A stretch of DNA of 64,000 nucleotides from Vespa crabro (GCF_910589235.1 NW_025813595.1:4712001-4776000), one strand, 5' to 3'. Positions 1 to 14,195 are shown, numbered from the stretch's first letter. The notes: generated from the sequence alone by a model not told the origin. A program made the numbers and translations.

Positions 1-1806
1 ATAATAACGATAATAACGATATCAATAATAATAATAATGACGATAAGAACGATAAAAGTGATTTTAATGACAATAAAGATAGTAATAAGAGTAATAATAA
101 TAATAATAACGTTAATAATAATAATATTAATAACGATAATTACATTATCAACGATAATATTAATAAGAACGTTAATAGTAATAATCATAATAATGATATT
201 AGCGATAATATCAACAATAATAATAATAATAGTAACCATAATAACGATAATAAAAATAAAAACTATAATAACGATAATAATAGTGAAAATAATAGTAATA
301 ATAGATGTATTAAAGTTAGTAAGGATAAAAACGATTATAATATTAATAATAATAATGTTAAATACGATAATAGCGACAATATTATTATTAATATTAACGT
401 TAATAGGTATAATTACTATATAAAAGTTAATAGTAATAACAATAATAACGATAAAAACGATATTAACGATAATAACAATGATAATATTGATAATAACGAT
501 GATAATAATAGCAATAATTACGATTTTTAATGTTAAGAAAGTAAATAATAATAACATTTATAAACATTATAACATTATCAACAATAATAATAATAATGAC
601 GTTAATAATAATAATCAAAATAAAGATATTAACTATAATTTCAACAATAATAATTCTAAAAATAATAATAATAATAATAGTAACCATAAGAACGATAATA
701 TCTATAATAACGATTATAACAATAACGATAGTAACGATAATAAAAATAATAACGATAATAATAGTATTAATAATTACATTAATAACAATAATAGGCATAA
801 AAACGATGTAAACGATAATAATAATAACGATAATAACAATAATATCGATAATATTAATATCAATATTTACGATAATTTCGATATTAATAATTGTAATAAT
901 AGCAATAATAACAATCATAAAGATGATAGCGACTATAAAAATAACGATAACACCGATATTAAGGATAATAATATTATTGTTAGTAACAATAATAATGTTA
1001 ACGATGTTTATAATAGTTTTAATAATAACGATTATAACGTTACTAACGATATTAATGATAATAACGATATTAATGATAATAAAAGGAACAATAACAACGA
1101 TATTAACGAATATATTAATAACAATTGTAACGTTATCAACAATACTAAAAATAATAATAATAATAATAATAACGAAAGTAAAAATAATAACGATAACAAT
1201 AATAACAATAATAGTGATAATATCAGTCATAATATTAATAGTAATAAAATTTGAAACGATAATAACGATAATAAAGATAATAACAATAAAAATAATAATA
1301 ATATTAATATCAATAATAACAATAATAACGTTAGTAACGATAATAACGAATATAAAAATAATAACCATAATAACGATAATAATGACATTATTACTAATTA
1401 CAATAATAACGATAATAAAGGTAATAAAAACAACAATAATAATGGTATTAACGAAAATAGTGTTAACAATTGTAACGAAAACGACGATAACAACATTAAT
1501 AAAAATAATAATAGCGAAGGTAAGTATGATAACGGTGACAACTATAATATTAATAATAATAATAACGATAATAACGATAATAATGATAATAATAATTCTA
1601 AAAATAAAGATAATAACGATATTAATGGCAATAACGATAATAACGATAATAATTAAAATCATGTCAAAGATAGTAACGATAGTAGCGATAATAAAATAAT
1701 AATATTAATAACAATAATAACAATAATAACGATAATAGCAATAATAATTATATCGATATAAACGATAATGTCGTTAAAAATAAGAACAATATTACCGATA
1801 ATATCG

Positions 1807-1837
<31 letters not shown>

Positions 1838-1850
1838 GGATAATAAAGAT
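1..1850 (+). repeat. Block R, copy 1 (truncated by window edge)
   Basis: This segment is a direct paralogue of 27.8-29.87 kb and 47.85-49.75 kb. Anchors include CGATTTTTAATGTTAAG at 521 (28528 in copy 2, 48682 in copy 3), GGCATAAAAACGAT at 794 (28921, 49093) and GCGAAGGTAAGTATGATAAC at about 1514 (29541 in copy 2). Relative to both other copies it lacks about 120-138 bp between the first two anchors. It keeps about 100 bp near 1.26-1.40 kb that copy 2 lacks and copy 3 has. Similarity is traceable to about base 136 and probably continues past the window start. Confidence 0.85.
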
Positions 1851-2211
1851 AATAGCGATTTTAATAACAACGATTAAAAAGATAACAACGACAATAATGA
1901 TAATTGCAATAATAACGATAATAAGGGTTAAAAAAAATAACAATAATGACGATATAGAAGAAAATAGTAATAACAGTAATAACGAAAACAACGATAATAA
2001 CATTAATCATGATAATAATAATATCGAAAGTAGGTATAATAACGATGCCATCGATAAAAAAAATAAAAATAAAAACGATAATAAAGATAATAACGATAAT
2101 AATACTAATCGTATTAAGGATAATAACGATAATAACGATTATGACATTAAAATTATTATTGATAATAACGTCAATAGTAATAATAATAATAATGATAATA
2201 TCGATATTAAC

Positions 2212-2244
<33 letters not shown>

Positions 2245-2640
2245 GATAATAACATTATTAAGGATTATAACGATAATAACACTAATAACTATAATAACGA
2301 CAAGAATAATAATAAAATATCTATAGTAACAGTAATAACGATAATGACGATAACAACGATAATAACATTAATAATATTAATAATAATAACGAAAGTAATT
2401 ATAATAACGATGCCATCGATAATAATAATAAAAATAAGAATGATAATAAAGATATTAACGATAATAATAATACTACTAATAACGAAAATAACGATAATAA
2501 CAATAATCGTATTAAAAATAATAACGATAATAACGATACTAAAGATAATAGCGATAATAATAATTAGAACAAAAACAATATTAACGATAATAATTATAAT
2601 AACAATTATAATAATGACGGTAATAACGATCACAATCCTA
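1850..2640 (+). repeat. Block X, copy 1, with an internal ~0.37 kb direct repeat
   Basis: The stretch AAAAGATAACAACGACAATA (about 1876) matches 15.98 kb, where the same order of words follows, so X1 pairs with about 15.84-16.22 kb. Inside X1 the word GATGCCATCGATAA occurs at 2044 and 2409 (offset 365), and AATCGTATTAA at about 2107 and 2505 (offset 398), showing an internal tandem duplication with a later indel. The segment from about 1.85 to 4.45 kb has no counterpart between blocks R2 and B2, where the flanks are joined directly near 29.87 kb. Confidence 0.65.
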
Positions 2641-3069
2641 ATAATGATAATAACGATAATAACGATAATAAAAATGATAATAATAGTAGTAATAATGATA
2701 ATAACGATGTAAAAGATTCTAACGACGATAATAATACAACAATAACGTTAATAACTATAATGATGAGAGGAGCGATAATAATATTAATAATAATAAAAAT
2801 AATAACGACAATAAGGACAATAACGATAATAATAGTAGTAATATTAACAATATTAAGAATAATAACTATAAAAACGATAATAACAGCAATATTAGTAGTA
2901 ATAAAAAAAGCAATAATGATAACTACGATAATATCGATAATAATAATAACAATATTAACGATAATATCGAATATAATTATAACATTAATAACTATAATAA
3001 CGATAATAACGATTATAAAGATAATAATAATAATAATAATAGTAACAATAATAAAGATAATAATGACAA

Positions 3070-3108
<39 letters not shown>

Positions 3109-3300
3109 GATATTAACAGTAATAACGATAAAAATAATAGAAAAATAACAATAATATCAATAATAACTATAAAAAAGATAATAACGATAATATCGAGAAT
3201 AATAAATACGATAATAACCATATCATCGATAATGATAATAACAATATTTACAATAATATCGATTATAATAAGAACAGTATTGAAGATAATACCGATAATA
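2640..3300 (+). repeat. Satellite, no long-range partner traced
   Basis: This stretch holds the same degenerate triplets, including a pure AAT run at 3070-3105. I did not find an anchor word shared with another block and see no gene or RNA in it. Confidence 0.6.
3070..3105 (+). repeat. Pure (AAT)12 run
   Basis: Twelve uninterrupted AAT units. Such runs are the unmutated or freshly slipped state of the array; most of the surrounding sequence is degenerate. Confidence 0.95.
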
Positions 3301-3985
3301 ATAAAAAACAATAATTACAGTATTAAAGATAATAGCGATAATATCGTTAATAATAATAACGATAATAGTGATAATAGCGATAAAAACAATAACGATATTA
3401 ACGATAATATTGACACTATTAAAGATGATAATAATAATAATTTAAAAACGATAATAATTATCATAATTATAGTAGTAATAACAATAAAAACGATATTAGA
3501 AGTAAAAATGATAACGAAAATATAGATAATAATAATAAAATTCATAACGTTAATAATGATAATAACGATAATAACGGAAATTATAAAAAAAATTGATAAC
3601 GCTAATAACGATAATAAAGATATAATATTATTAATAAAAACGATAATAACGATTATAATGGAAATAATAATAATAATAATATCGAAAATAACTATAATAA
3701 CGGTAAAATAAATAATAATAATAGTAAGAATACTAATAATAGTAATAATGACAATTACGATAATAACGTTAATAATAATGGTTATAATAACATTATAAAA
3801 ATAATAACGATAACAACTACAATAACGATATCTATAATAACGATAATAAAGACAATAATAATAATAATAATAATATCGATATTAACTTAAATAACGATAA
3901 TAACCATAATGGCGATAATAAAGGAAATATCGATAATAATAATAATAATTATAACAGTAATAACGATAATAACCATAATAACGAC

Positions 3986-4019
<34 letters not shown>

Positions 4020-4250
4020 TCGATAATAAAGATAATGACGACAATCATAATAATAATAATAATATTAATAATAATAACGATAATAACGATAATAATAATA
4101 GTATTAATAATAATATTAAAAATAATAACGATAATAACTATAATAACGAAAATAATAACAATAATAACGACATTAATAACTATAATAAATATAATGAAGA
4201 TATGGTATTAAAGATAACAGTAACAGTAATAGTAATAACGATAATAACAA
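3300..4250 (+). repeat. Block M, copy 1
   Basis: A direct paralogue of 10.04-11.0, 21.14-22.3 and 61.0-62.1 kb. The shared anchor CGATAATAATTATCATAATT starts at 3449, 10146 and 61041, with a variant at 21315. It is followed in three copies by ATTCATAAC(G/C)TTAATAA (3540, about 10238, about 61132) and then by a word ending AACGATATCTATAATAACG (about 3822, 10460, 61414). The right end carries ACTATAATAAATATAATGAAG plus GATATGGTATTAA (about 4200), a word that recurs at 37.39, 62.45 and 62.84 kb. Confidence 0.8.
3986..4018 (+). repeat. Pure (AAT)11 run
   Basis: Eleven uninterrupted AAT units inside block M1. Confidence 0.95.
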
Positions 4251-4393
4251 AAATAGCTGCTATAAATTAAAAATAATAAAGATAATAACGATATTATCTA
4301 AAATAACGATAAAAGCTATAAGATTAATAATAATAAGAACAATGACAACGATAATAAAGACAATAAACATAAAAACAGTAACGACAATACGAC

Positions 4394-4444
<51 letters not shown>
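4394..4444 (+). repeat. Pure (AAT)17 run at a block boundary
   Basis: Seventeen uninterrupted AAT units, immediately left of block B1. The equivalent joint in the second copy (about 29.85-29.88 kb) is also an AAT-rich run, where block R2 abuts B2 directly. This places the 2.6 kb presence/absence breakpoint inside a homogeneous run. Confidence 0.95.
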
Positions 4445-4449
4445 TATAA

Positions 4450-7400
4450 TAATAATATTAATGATTACAACGAAAAGAATGATAATAATGGTAGTAATAA
4501 TACCAATAATTACAATAATAACGATAATAAAGATAATAATGATAATAAAAATAATAACGATAATAATGGAGACAATAATAATAATATTAAAAATAATAAC
4601 AAAAAAATAACGATTTATCTATAATAACGATATTAATAATAACGATATTATCGATAATAATAATAATATTAATTGCAATAATGACCTTAATAAAGATAAT
4701 AACGGAAGTAATTATACGATAATAGTAATAATAATATCGATAGTAATAATAATTACAATAATGACGATAATAACGATTATAATAATAACGATAATGAGGA
4801 TGATAATAATATCTATAATAGCGCTAATAACGATAATAATTATAGTAATAATAGCAATAATAACGATAACAAATATAATACCATTATTCATAATAATAAT
4901 GATAACGAAACTAAGAATAATAATGGTGTAAACGATAAAAATAATAACAATATTATCGGTGATAAAGATAATAACGGTAATAATAATAATAATAATAACG
5001 AAAACAACGATTATAATGATAATAACGTTAATAACGTAAATAATGATAGCAATAATAACGATAATAAGGATAGTAATAATAATAATAATAATAAAAATAA
5101 TATCGAAAATAACGGTAATAACGATTACGAAGATAATAATAATAATAATAAGATAATAGCGATATAATTGATAATATCGATGACAACGATTAAATAATAA
5201 CAATATTACCAATAATAACAGTAATAACGACAATAATTATATTAATAATAATTATAATAATAATAATAACGATAATAGCGATAATAACGATATTATTAAA
5301 AATAATGATAAATATAAAAATAATAACGATAGTGATGAAAATAAAAATTTTAATAATAACGATATTTTCTATAATAGTGATAATAATAATACCGATTATA
5401 ACGATTAAATTATAATAACAATAATAATAATAATATTATTATTAACATTAATAACGATAACAAGGACAATAGTGATAATAATATTAATAATTTTAACATA
5501 ATTATCGTTAATAACGATAATTATTTTAATAGAAGTAATAATAAAAATATTAACAATGATTGCAATAATAATGATAGTAAGAATAATAATAGTGGTAACA
5601 ATTAAAGTAATAACAGTAATAACGATAATAACAATAATAAGGATAATAATAATATTATTAATAACAACAATGACAATAATAACGATAATAAGGATAATAA
5701 TAAATACGATAAAGCCGATAATATCGACAATAATATTAACAATATTAATGATACTATCGATAGTAATATTAACAATATTAACGATAATATCAATAATAAT
5801 AATAACATTATTAACGAATATATATATAAAAATTAATACAATAATAATAATAACAGTAATAATGATAATACCGATAATAACGATGATAATAATAATAACG
5901 ATAATAAGGATAATAACCACAATAATAGTATTAATAATAAAGATAGCAACGATTTTAACGATAATAATGACAGTAATAATAACAATAAAAACGATAATAA
6001 CGAAAACAATTATAATACCGATAATAGCAATAATAACAATTAAAATCCCATTAACGATTTTAATATTTATTATAATAACAATTATTACACTAATAATGTT
6101 AAAACGATAATAACGATAATATTAGTTTAATAATAACAATAATAACAATAAAAACGATAATAAGGTTATTAACGATAATATCTATAATTATAATAACCAT
6201 ATTAACAATAATAACGATATTATCAATCGTAACAATATCGACAATAACGATAATATCGATAATAATAATAACATTATTAACGTTAACATCGATAAAAATA
6301 ATAATAATAATAACATTAACAACGATAATAACGATAATAAGTATAATAATAATAATGAAAATAACTATAATAACCATATTAACGATAATAATAACAATAA
6401 TAAGAATAGTAATAATAATAACGTTAATTACGATAATAACGATAATAAAAACAGTAAATATAACGTTAATAGCAATAATAACGATAATAATGATAATAAT
6501 AAATAAGATAATATCGATGAAATTAATAACAATATTAACGATAATATCTATAAAAATAATAATAATAATAATAATAAAAGTAAGAACGATAGTAGAGATA
6601 ACAACAATAATAATAATAATAACGATAATAATGATAATAACGTTAATAAAAATAATAATAATAAAGATAACAACGATATTGACGAAAGTAGCGATAATAA
6701 TATTTTCAATAAGAAAGATAATTACGATAATAATGATATTAGCGATAAAATTTATAATAATGATAACAATAATGAGGATAATAACGTAAATAATTATAAC
6801 AATAATAACGATAATAACGACATGCATGATAATAATAATTACAATAATAACGATAATAACGACATTCACGATAATAATAATTACAATAATAACGATAATA
6901 ACGACAATAATGATAACAAGGAAGATAATTATAATAATAATATCAATAGAAACGATAAATTGGTAATACTTACGATTATAACGATAATAACGTTAATAAC
7001 GATATTAACCATAATAAATTTAATAACTATATTTAAGTTAATAACGATAATAATATCAGCAATAATAGCGGTAATAGCGACAATAACGGTAACAATAATA
7101 ATAAAATTATTGACAATATTATCGATGATAACGATAATAAAAATAACGGTAATGACAATAATAATAATAATAGTAATAAAAATAATAATTATAATAACGT
7201 TAATAATAATAACAATGATAACGGCAATAATGATAATAATATTAAAAAAGATATTAGCAGTAATAATAGTAGTAATTTATAACTATTATAACAAAATTAA
7301 CGATAATAACGATAACAATAATAACGATTATTACTATAATAACTAAAATAATAAAAATGATAGAAACGATACTAGTAAAAATAATAATACCGATAAAAAC

Positions 7401-8420
7401 GATAATATATTTAATAATAATAAAAAGAATAACGATAGTAAGATATTAAAGATATAAAAGATGATAAAACCTAAAACTACGAATATAACGATAATAATTA
7501 TAACAATAATAACTATAATAACTACAATAATTATAACAATAACAACGATAATAAAAATGATAACAATAATAACGATAATAACGATAAAACGATAATAATG
7601 ATAATAATAAAAATAGTAATAATAACAATAATAACGACAAAAACGATAATAATAATAATAATGATAATAGTAATGAATACTATAATAATAAAAATAATAA
7701 TAATAACGATAATAACGATAATAGTACATGTAATAATAATACTATTAACGATAATAACGATAATAACGATAATAATGATAATAACGATTATAATTACAAC
7801 GATAATACCGATAATGTTATAATTAATAATAACGATAATAACGATATTTACGATAATAATAATAACAATAATATAGAAAAGAACGATATTATCTAGAATA
7901 ACGATATTAATAATAACAATTTTAACTATAATAACGATGAAACGATAATAATATCATCAATATTACCGATAATATTGATAATAATAATAATGATAATAGC
8001 AATAATAACGATAATAAAGATATTAACGATAATAATGATAATGATAATAACGATAATAATAATAATAATAATAATAACAAAAATAACAATAATTACCATA
8101 ATGGCTATAATGACGATAATAATAATAACGATAATAACGATATCAATGATAATAACGATAATAGCGATAATAATGATAATTATAATAACGATATTAACGA
8201 CAATAATAATAGTAATTATAGCGTCAAAAGGGATAATAAGTACGTCAACTATAATAAATATAACAATAATATCAATAAAAATGATAATAACGATAATAAT
8301 AATAAAAATAATGACGATTTTAACCATATTACGATAATAGCATTAACTATAATAAGGATAAAAATCTTAAGAATAATAACGATATTAAAGATTTTAACGA
8401 TAAAAAATTTAAGGATATTA
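4450..8420 (+). repeat. Block B, copy 1
   Basis: A direct paralogue of 29.88-33.2 kb (B2) and 56.51-60.23 kb (B3). Anchor offsets to B2 are 25389 (bases 4612-4682), 25398 (4796-4926), 25654 (5066-5592), 25211 (6581-7461) and about 25149 (7726-7876), so long stretches align without net gaps. My hand alignment of 4741-4980 with 30139-30378 gives 10 mismatches in 240; 6841-7270 against its B2 partner gives 11 in about 430. B1 lacks 256 bp present in B2 near 30.44-30.70 kb, and holds about 0.8 kb (5.65-6.45) missing from B2 but present in B3. Confidence 0.9.
6819..6925 (+). repeat. 42-bp tandem repeat inside block B1
   Basis: The unit begins GACAT(G/T)CA and runs through GATAATAATAATTACAATAA. 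It starts at 6819 and 6861, and a third partial unit starts at 6903 (GACAATAATG). The same three-start array lies in B2 at 32030, 32072 and 32114 with identical 42-bp spacing, so the tandem array predates the B1/B2 duplication. Confidence 0.9.
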
Positions 8421-8859
8421 ACGATTATAACGATAATAATGATAATAATAATAATAATGATAGCATTAATAAAGTTAAAAGCGTAAATAACGATAATAGC
8501 GATATTACTTGTAATAATTATAACGAATATAACGATAATAACGATAATTATGAAATTAATAATAATAATAATATCGATAATAATGATTATAACGATAATA
8601 TCTATATTAACTATAAAAACGACAATAATATTAATAATAATAATGAAAATAATAATACCGTTAATGACAATAATAGCGATAATAGTAATAGTAAATGTAA
8701 TATCAATAATAACAGTAATATCGATATAAAGATAATAACGATAATAACGATAGTAACAACGATAATAATAATAATAATAATAACGATAAAAGGGATAATA
8801 ACTATGTCAACTATAATAATAATAACAATAATATCAATAAAAACGATAATAACGATAAA

Positions 8860-8892
<33 letters not shown>

Positions 8893-8990
8893 GATATTAA
8901 CGATAAGAACGATAATAATGATAATAATCTTAACTATAATAACGATATTAAAGATTCTAAGGATAATAATAATAAGGATAATATCAATAA
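8221..8990 (+). repeat. ~0.56 kb tandem duplication in block B1 tail
   Basis: AAAAGGGATAATAA(G/C)TA followed by (T/C)GTCAACTATAATAA occurs at 8226 and 8788 (offset 562). Each is followed by AATCTTAA and AACGATATTAAAGATT (about 8362 and 8928). The third copy, B3, has only one instance (about 60046) and proceeds straight to the sequence equivalent to 9.0 kb. The A-to-C offset falls from 51820 to 51246 across this point, which is the size of one unit. Confidence 0.8.
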
Positions 8991-10040
8991 TAACGAAAGG
9001 AATAATAATTTAATATCGATAGTAACAATAATAACGACAAAGATGATAGTAACGATAAAAATAATACCGATAATAACGATAATAATAAAAAACATATTAA
9101 AGATAATAACGCTAATAACAATACTAACGATAACAGCGATAATAATAATAACGATATTAAGGATAAAATTGGTAATAATTGTAACAATAATTACAATAAA
9201 AACGATAATAATAATAACAACAAATACATTAATAACGATATTAACTATGATAAAATTTATAATAATAACGACAATTACGATAATAATGATAATAATAGAT
9301 GTAATAATACCAATATTATGAGTATTAAATATAATAATGATTATAATTATAATAGTAGTAGTTATAATAACAGTAATAACAATAATAACGATAATAACGA
9401 TAATAAGACTGTTAACGATAATAATATTAACGATAATAACGATAATAACCATAAAAATATTAACAATAATAATAAAGATAACAACGCTATTAACGATAAT
9501 AATGACAGTAATAATAATAATAATAACGAAGATAACGTTAACAAGGATAATACCGATAATAACGATATTAACAATAATAATAATAGTATTAATTACGATA
9601 ATGACGATATTAACGATAATAATAGTAGTAATAATAACGATAATAGTAGTATAACAATCGTTATAGAAGTATTAATAATAATATTAAGAATAATAACAAT
9701 AAAAACGATAATATCAATAAAAATAGTAGTAATATAAAAAGTATTAATTATAATAATGATAAAAACGATTTTAACGATTATAATAATGACGATATATAGG
9801 ATAAAATCGATAATAATAAAACCAATATTAACGATAATATCGATAATAATAATAACATTAATAACTATAATTACGAAAATAACGATTATAACGATAATAA
9901 TAATAAGAGTAATATTAACCAAAATAAAGATAATAACGACACAATAATAATAATAACGATAATAATGGTAATAACGATAGAAATAATAGAAATAAAACAA
10001 TAATATCAATAATAATGTTATAAAAGATAATAAAGATAAT
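8990..10040 (+). repeat. B-M link segment, copy 1
   Basis: The word TTTAATATCGATAGTAACAA at 9009 is matched at 60255, and GATAACGTTAACAA at 9531 is matched at 60800, so this segment pairs with 60.24-60.9 kb. In both places it connects block B to block M in the same order. About 0.4 kb here (9.6-10.0 kb) has no clear equivalent in the later copy. Confidence 0.75.
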
Positions 10041-10621
10041 ATCGTTAATAATAATAACGATAATAATGATAACAGCGAGAAAAAAATAACGATATTAACG
10101 ATAATATTGACAATAATAAAGATAATAATGATAATAATGTTAAAACGATAATAATTATCATAATTATATTAGTAATAACGTTAATAACGAAATTAAAAAT
10201 AAAAATAATAATGATAATATAAATAATAATCATAAAATTCATAACCTTAATAACGTTAATAACGATAATAACGGTAAGAATAGTAAAATTGGTAACTCTA
10301 ATAACGATAATAAAGATATAATATTATTAATAATAACGATAATAACGGTAAAAACCATAATAATGATAGTAATAATACTAGTAATAATAATAATGGTAAT
10401 TACGATAATAACAATAATAATAATAGTTATAATAGCATTATAACAATAATAACGATAACAACGATAATAACGATATCTATAATAACGATAATAAAGACAA
10501 TAATAACAACATTATTAATATCATATACAGCTATACTAATGATGATAACCATAATGACGATAATAACGATAATATCGACAATAATAATATCAGTAATAAG
10601 GATAATAACGTTAATAACGAC

Positions 10622-10679
<58 letters not shown>

Positions 10680-12000
10680 GTAATAATAATAACGATAATA
10701 AAGATAATGACGACAATAATAATAATAATATTGATAATAATAACGATAATGAAAATAATAACGATAATAATAATAATAATAATAATAATATTCACCACAA
10801 TAATGACAATAATAACGGTTATGATAAGAATAATATTAATAATATTAACGATATTAATGATAATAACGATATAATCGATAATAAAAATTACAATAGTAAC
10901 GATAATAACTACAATAATGATAATAATAATAATAATTATAACGATAATAACGATAATTTCGATAATAACAATATTAATAAGAGCGATAGTAACGTTAATG
11001 GTAATAGCTATAAATTCGATAATAATGATATTAATGAAAATAACTATAATAATAATAATAAATTTAACAATAATAACGATAACAACGATAACAATATGAA
11101 CGATAATAAAGTTAGTTATAACAATAATAATAACAAAATAACGATAATAAAGATATCATTAATAATAAAAGTAACGATAATGCCGATAATAACGTTAATA
11201 ATAATAATAATAACAATTATAATAATATCTATAATAACGATAATAACCATTATAACGACAATAATGATAATAACGATAATAACAATTATAGTAATAATAA
11301 ACACGAAAATAACGATAATAACGATAACAATAATAATAACACAAACAATATAAATAATTACAATAGTATCGATAATAACATTATGACGATAATAATAATA
11401 ATAATATAAACGATAATAGCGATAATGAAGAGAATAACGATGATAAGGATAATAATATTATAGTTATTAACGATAAAAACGACAATAAAGATAATAACAA
11501 TTACAATTATAAGATATTAATGAAAATAACGATAATAATGATAATATAGACAATAATAATAATAAGAATAACCATAATAATTATAATAACGATAATAATA
11601 ATATCGAAAATAACGACAATAATAATAATAATAATAATAATAACGATAATAATGATAATAACGATAACATCGGTAATAATAGAAACAATAATTACGATAA
11701 TAACGATATTAACGATATAATAATAATAATAATAATTTCGTTAATTAGGTTAATTACGAAAATATCGGTAATAACCACGATAACGGGGAAATCGATAATT
11801 AACAATAAAATCGATAATAACGATAATAACGACATTAAATGTAATAATAATAACGATAATAACGATAATATCGATAATAATAATATTAATGGTATTAACG
11901 ATAATAACGATAATAGTAATTATAATAATAACGATAATAACGATAATAACGCATAATAATAATTACAACAATAAAAATAGTAATAATAAAAATAATAACG
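10040..12000 (+). repeat. Block M, copy 2
   Basis: Matches M1 from its anchor at 10146 (offset 6697 from 3449) and M4 at 61041. It extends further right than M1: ATTCACCACAATAATGACAA with AACGGTTATGATAAG (about 10790-10830) recurs in modified form at about 21880, 40965, 41100 and 61725. The following word around ATTAATGAAAATAACTATAA (about 11032) recurs near 22.09, 26.68, 41.33, 52.32 and 61.96 kb. From about 11.4 to 12.0 kb I traced no partner. The G run at 11785-11788 lies in that part. Confidence 0.8.
10622..10678 (+). repeat. Pure (AAT)19 run
   Basis: Nineteen uninterrupted AAT units inside block M2. The equivalent place in M1 has eleven (3986-4018), so the run length differs between paralogous blocks. 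Confidence 0.95.
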
Positions 12001-13414
12001 ATGATAATGATATTGACGATAATAATAATAATATTAACAACGATATTATGTATAATAATGATATCATCAAGAATAATAAAAATAATATCGCTAATAACGA
12101 TAATAACGATAATAAATTTAATAATAATATCGATAATAGCAATAATAACGATAATAAAATATTAATAGTAATAAGAATAAAGATAATATCGATAAGAAAG
12201 ATAATATCGATAATAATTATAACGAAAATAACGACGATAATAATAATCATAATCAGTAATAAGGATAAATACGATAATAATTATAACAATTATATCGATA
12301 ATAACGATTAGAAATATAATACTATTAACAATAATATTGCTGACAATGATAATAACGATAATTATAATAATTACATATAGATAATAAGGATTATAATGAT
12401 AAGAACGAACATAAAAATATAAAAGAAAATAACGGCAATTATAATAATAATAATAGCGATAATGACGATAATGACGATAATAACCATAATGATGATAATA
12501 AGGATTATAATAATATCGATAGTAACGATAATGGTAATAATAATAATAATGATAATAACGATTATAATAATAATAATAGTAACGATAAAAGCTATAAAAT
12601 CGATAAGAATAATAATAACGATAATAAGGGTACTAACGATAGCAACGATCATAAATATATCAATAAAAACGATAATTACGATATTAACGATAATAATGAT
12701 AATAACAATAAAACCGATAATAATGATACGATAATGACGATTACTGTAATGATAATACTACCGATAGTTTCAATAATAACGATAATGACGTTAATAATAA
12801 AAATAATAATAAGTTAATAACGATATTAACGACATTAACGATAAAAATAATAATAACAATAATAATAAAAATAACAATTACAATAATAACGATAATAACT
12901 ATAAGAAAGAGAACAATAATTACGATCATTGCGTTAATAACGATAATAATAATATCAATAATAGCGATAACATCGTTAATAACAATAATCGTAATAATAA
13001 CGATAATAAGGATAATAACGGTAATATCGATATTAATAATAATAAGAATAATAAAGACATTAACAATAATGAAAATAGTAATACTAATGTTAATAACGTT
13101 ATATACGATAATAACGATAATATGGATTATAATACTAACAATAAAATAGATCGTAATTATGGTTATTAAAGGTAACAATGATTATATTAAATACGATAAT
13201 AACGACAATAGTAATAATAATAACAACCATTATAATGATAATAAAGATATTAATAATAATAATAATAATAATATTAATAACGATAATATCGATTATAACG
13301 AAAATAATAATTACGATAATGACGGTAATAATAATAATAATAAAGTTAATAACGATAATTACGATAATGACGATAATATTAATAAAGATAATAAGGTTAA
13401 TAACGTAAATAGCG

Positions 13415-13440
<26 letters not shown>
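12000..13440 (+). repeat. Block L, copy 1
   Basis: Pairs with 34.18-36.64 kb (L2), and partly with 16.02-17.33 kb (L4) and 33.2-33.48 kb (L3). Anchors include AATAAGGATTATAATGATAA (about 12387; variants near 16.59, 34.58 and 50.14 kb), AAGAAAGAGAACAATAAT (about 12903, 34868), GATCGTAATTATGGTTATTA (about 13149; one-base variant about 35197) and CGAAAATAATAATTACGATA (about 13298, 36498). L2 carries about 1 kb (35.3-36.4 kb) between the last two anchors that L1 lacks. Confidence 0.8.
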
Positions 13441-13448
<8 letters not shown>

Positions 13449-13539
13449 TTATAATAATAATTATATATAAATAACAATAATAACGACAATAATAATATTA
13501 ATAATAACAATAATAACAATAAGAAAGATAATAAGCATA

Positions 13540-14148
13540 ATAATAAATACGATAAATAAGATAATATCGATAATAATATTAACAATATTAATGGTAATAT
13601 GGATAATAATTATAACAATATTAACGATAATATCGATAATAATAATAACATATTAACGATAATATCTATAAAAATAATAATAATAATAATAACGATAATA
13701 ATGATAATAACGATAATAATAATAACAATACTAACGATAATAACGATAATCACGATAATAATAATTACAATTATAACGATACTAACGACAATAATAATAG
13801 TTATATTAACAATAATAACAATAGTAACGATAATAACGTTAACAACGATACTAACGATGATAACGATAATAACAATAATAATAATAGTAATAATTAAGAT
13901 AATAACGACATTTACGATAATAAGGATAATAACAATAAAAATAATAACGATAATAATGATAATAATATACACGATAATGTCGATAATATCGATAATAATA
14001 TTAACAATATTAACGATAATATCGATTAATAATAATATTATAAACCAAAACGTCGATAATAATAATAATAATAATAACATTATTAACGACAATAACGATA
14101 ATAACAATAATAATAATAACGAAAATAAAGATAATAATAATATTAACG

Positions 14149-14195
<47 letters not shown>

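Noticed and set aside
478..1254. Asn/Asp-rich frame resembling low-complexity Asn-repeat proteins of AT-rich protists
   Set aside because: In such proteins Asn runs sit among ordinary domains and phase is kept; here there is no other domain, and the triplet phase shifts within the kilobase.
463..1662. 399-codon open frame on - (Ile/Val-rich, could pass as a membrane protein)
   Set aside because: The reverse complement of AAT triplets reads as Ile (ATT) with no stops. Hydrophobicity is a frame artefact. The paralogous copies at 28.5-29.5 and 48.6-49.7 kb break the frame differently.
5602..5808. Leu/Ser-rich reverse frames that look like signal peptides or transmembrane helices
   Set aside because: They arise wherever TTA/TCG/TTG are read from the reverse strand of the satellite, and they occur throughout the window.
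6819..6925. CRISPR-like regular spacing
   Set aside because: The 42-bp units are contiguous copies without distinct spacers or palindromic direct repeats, and there are no cas genes.
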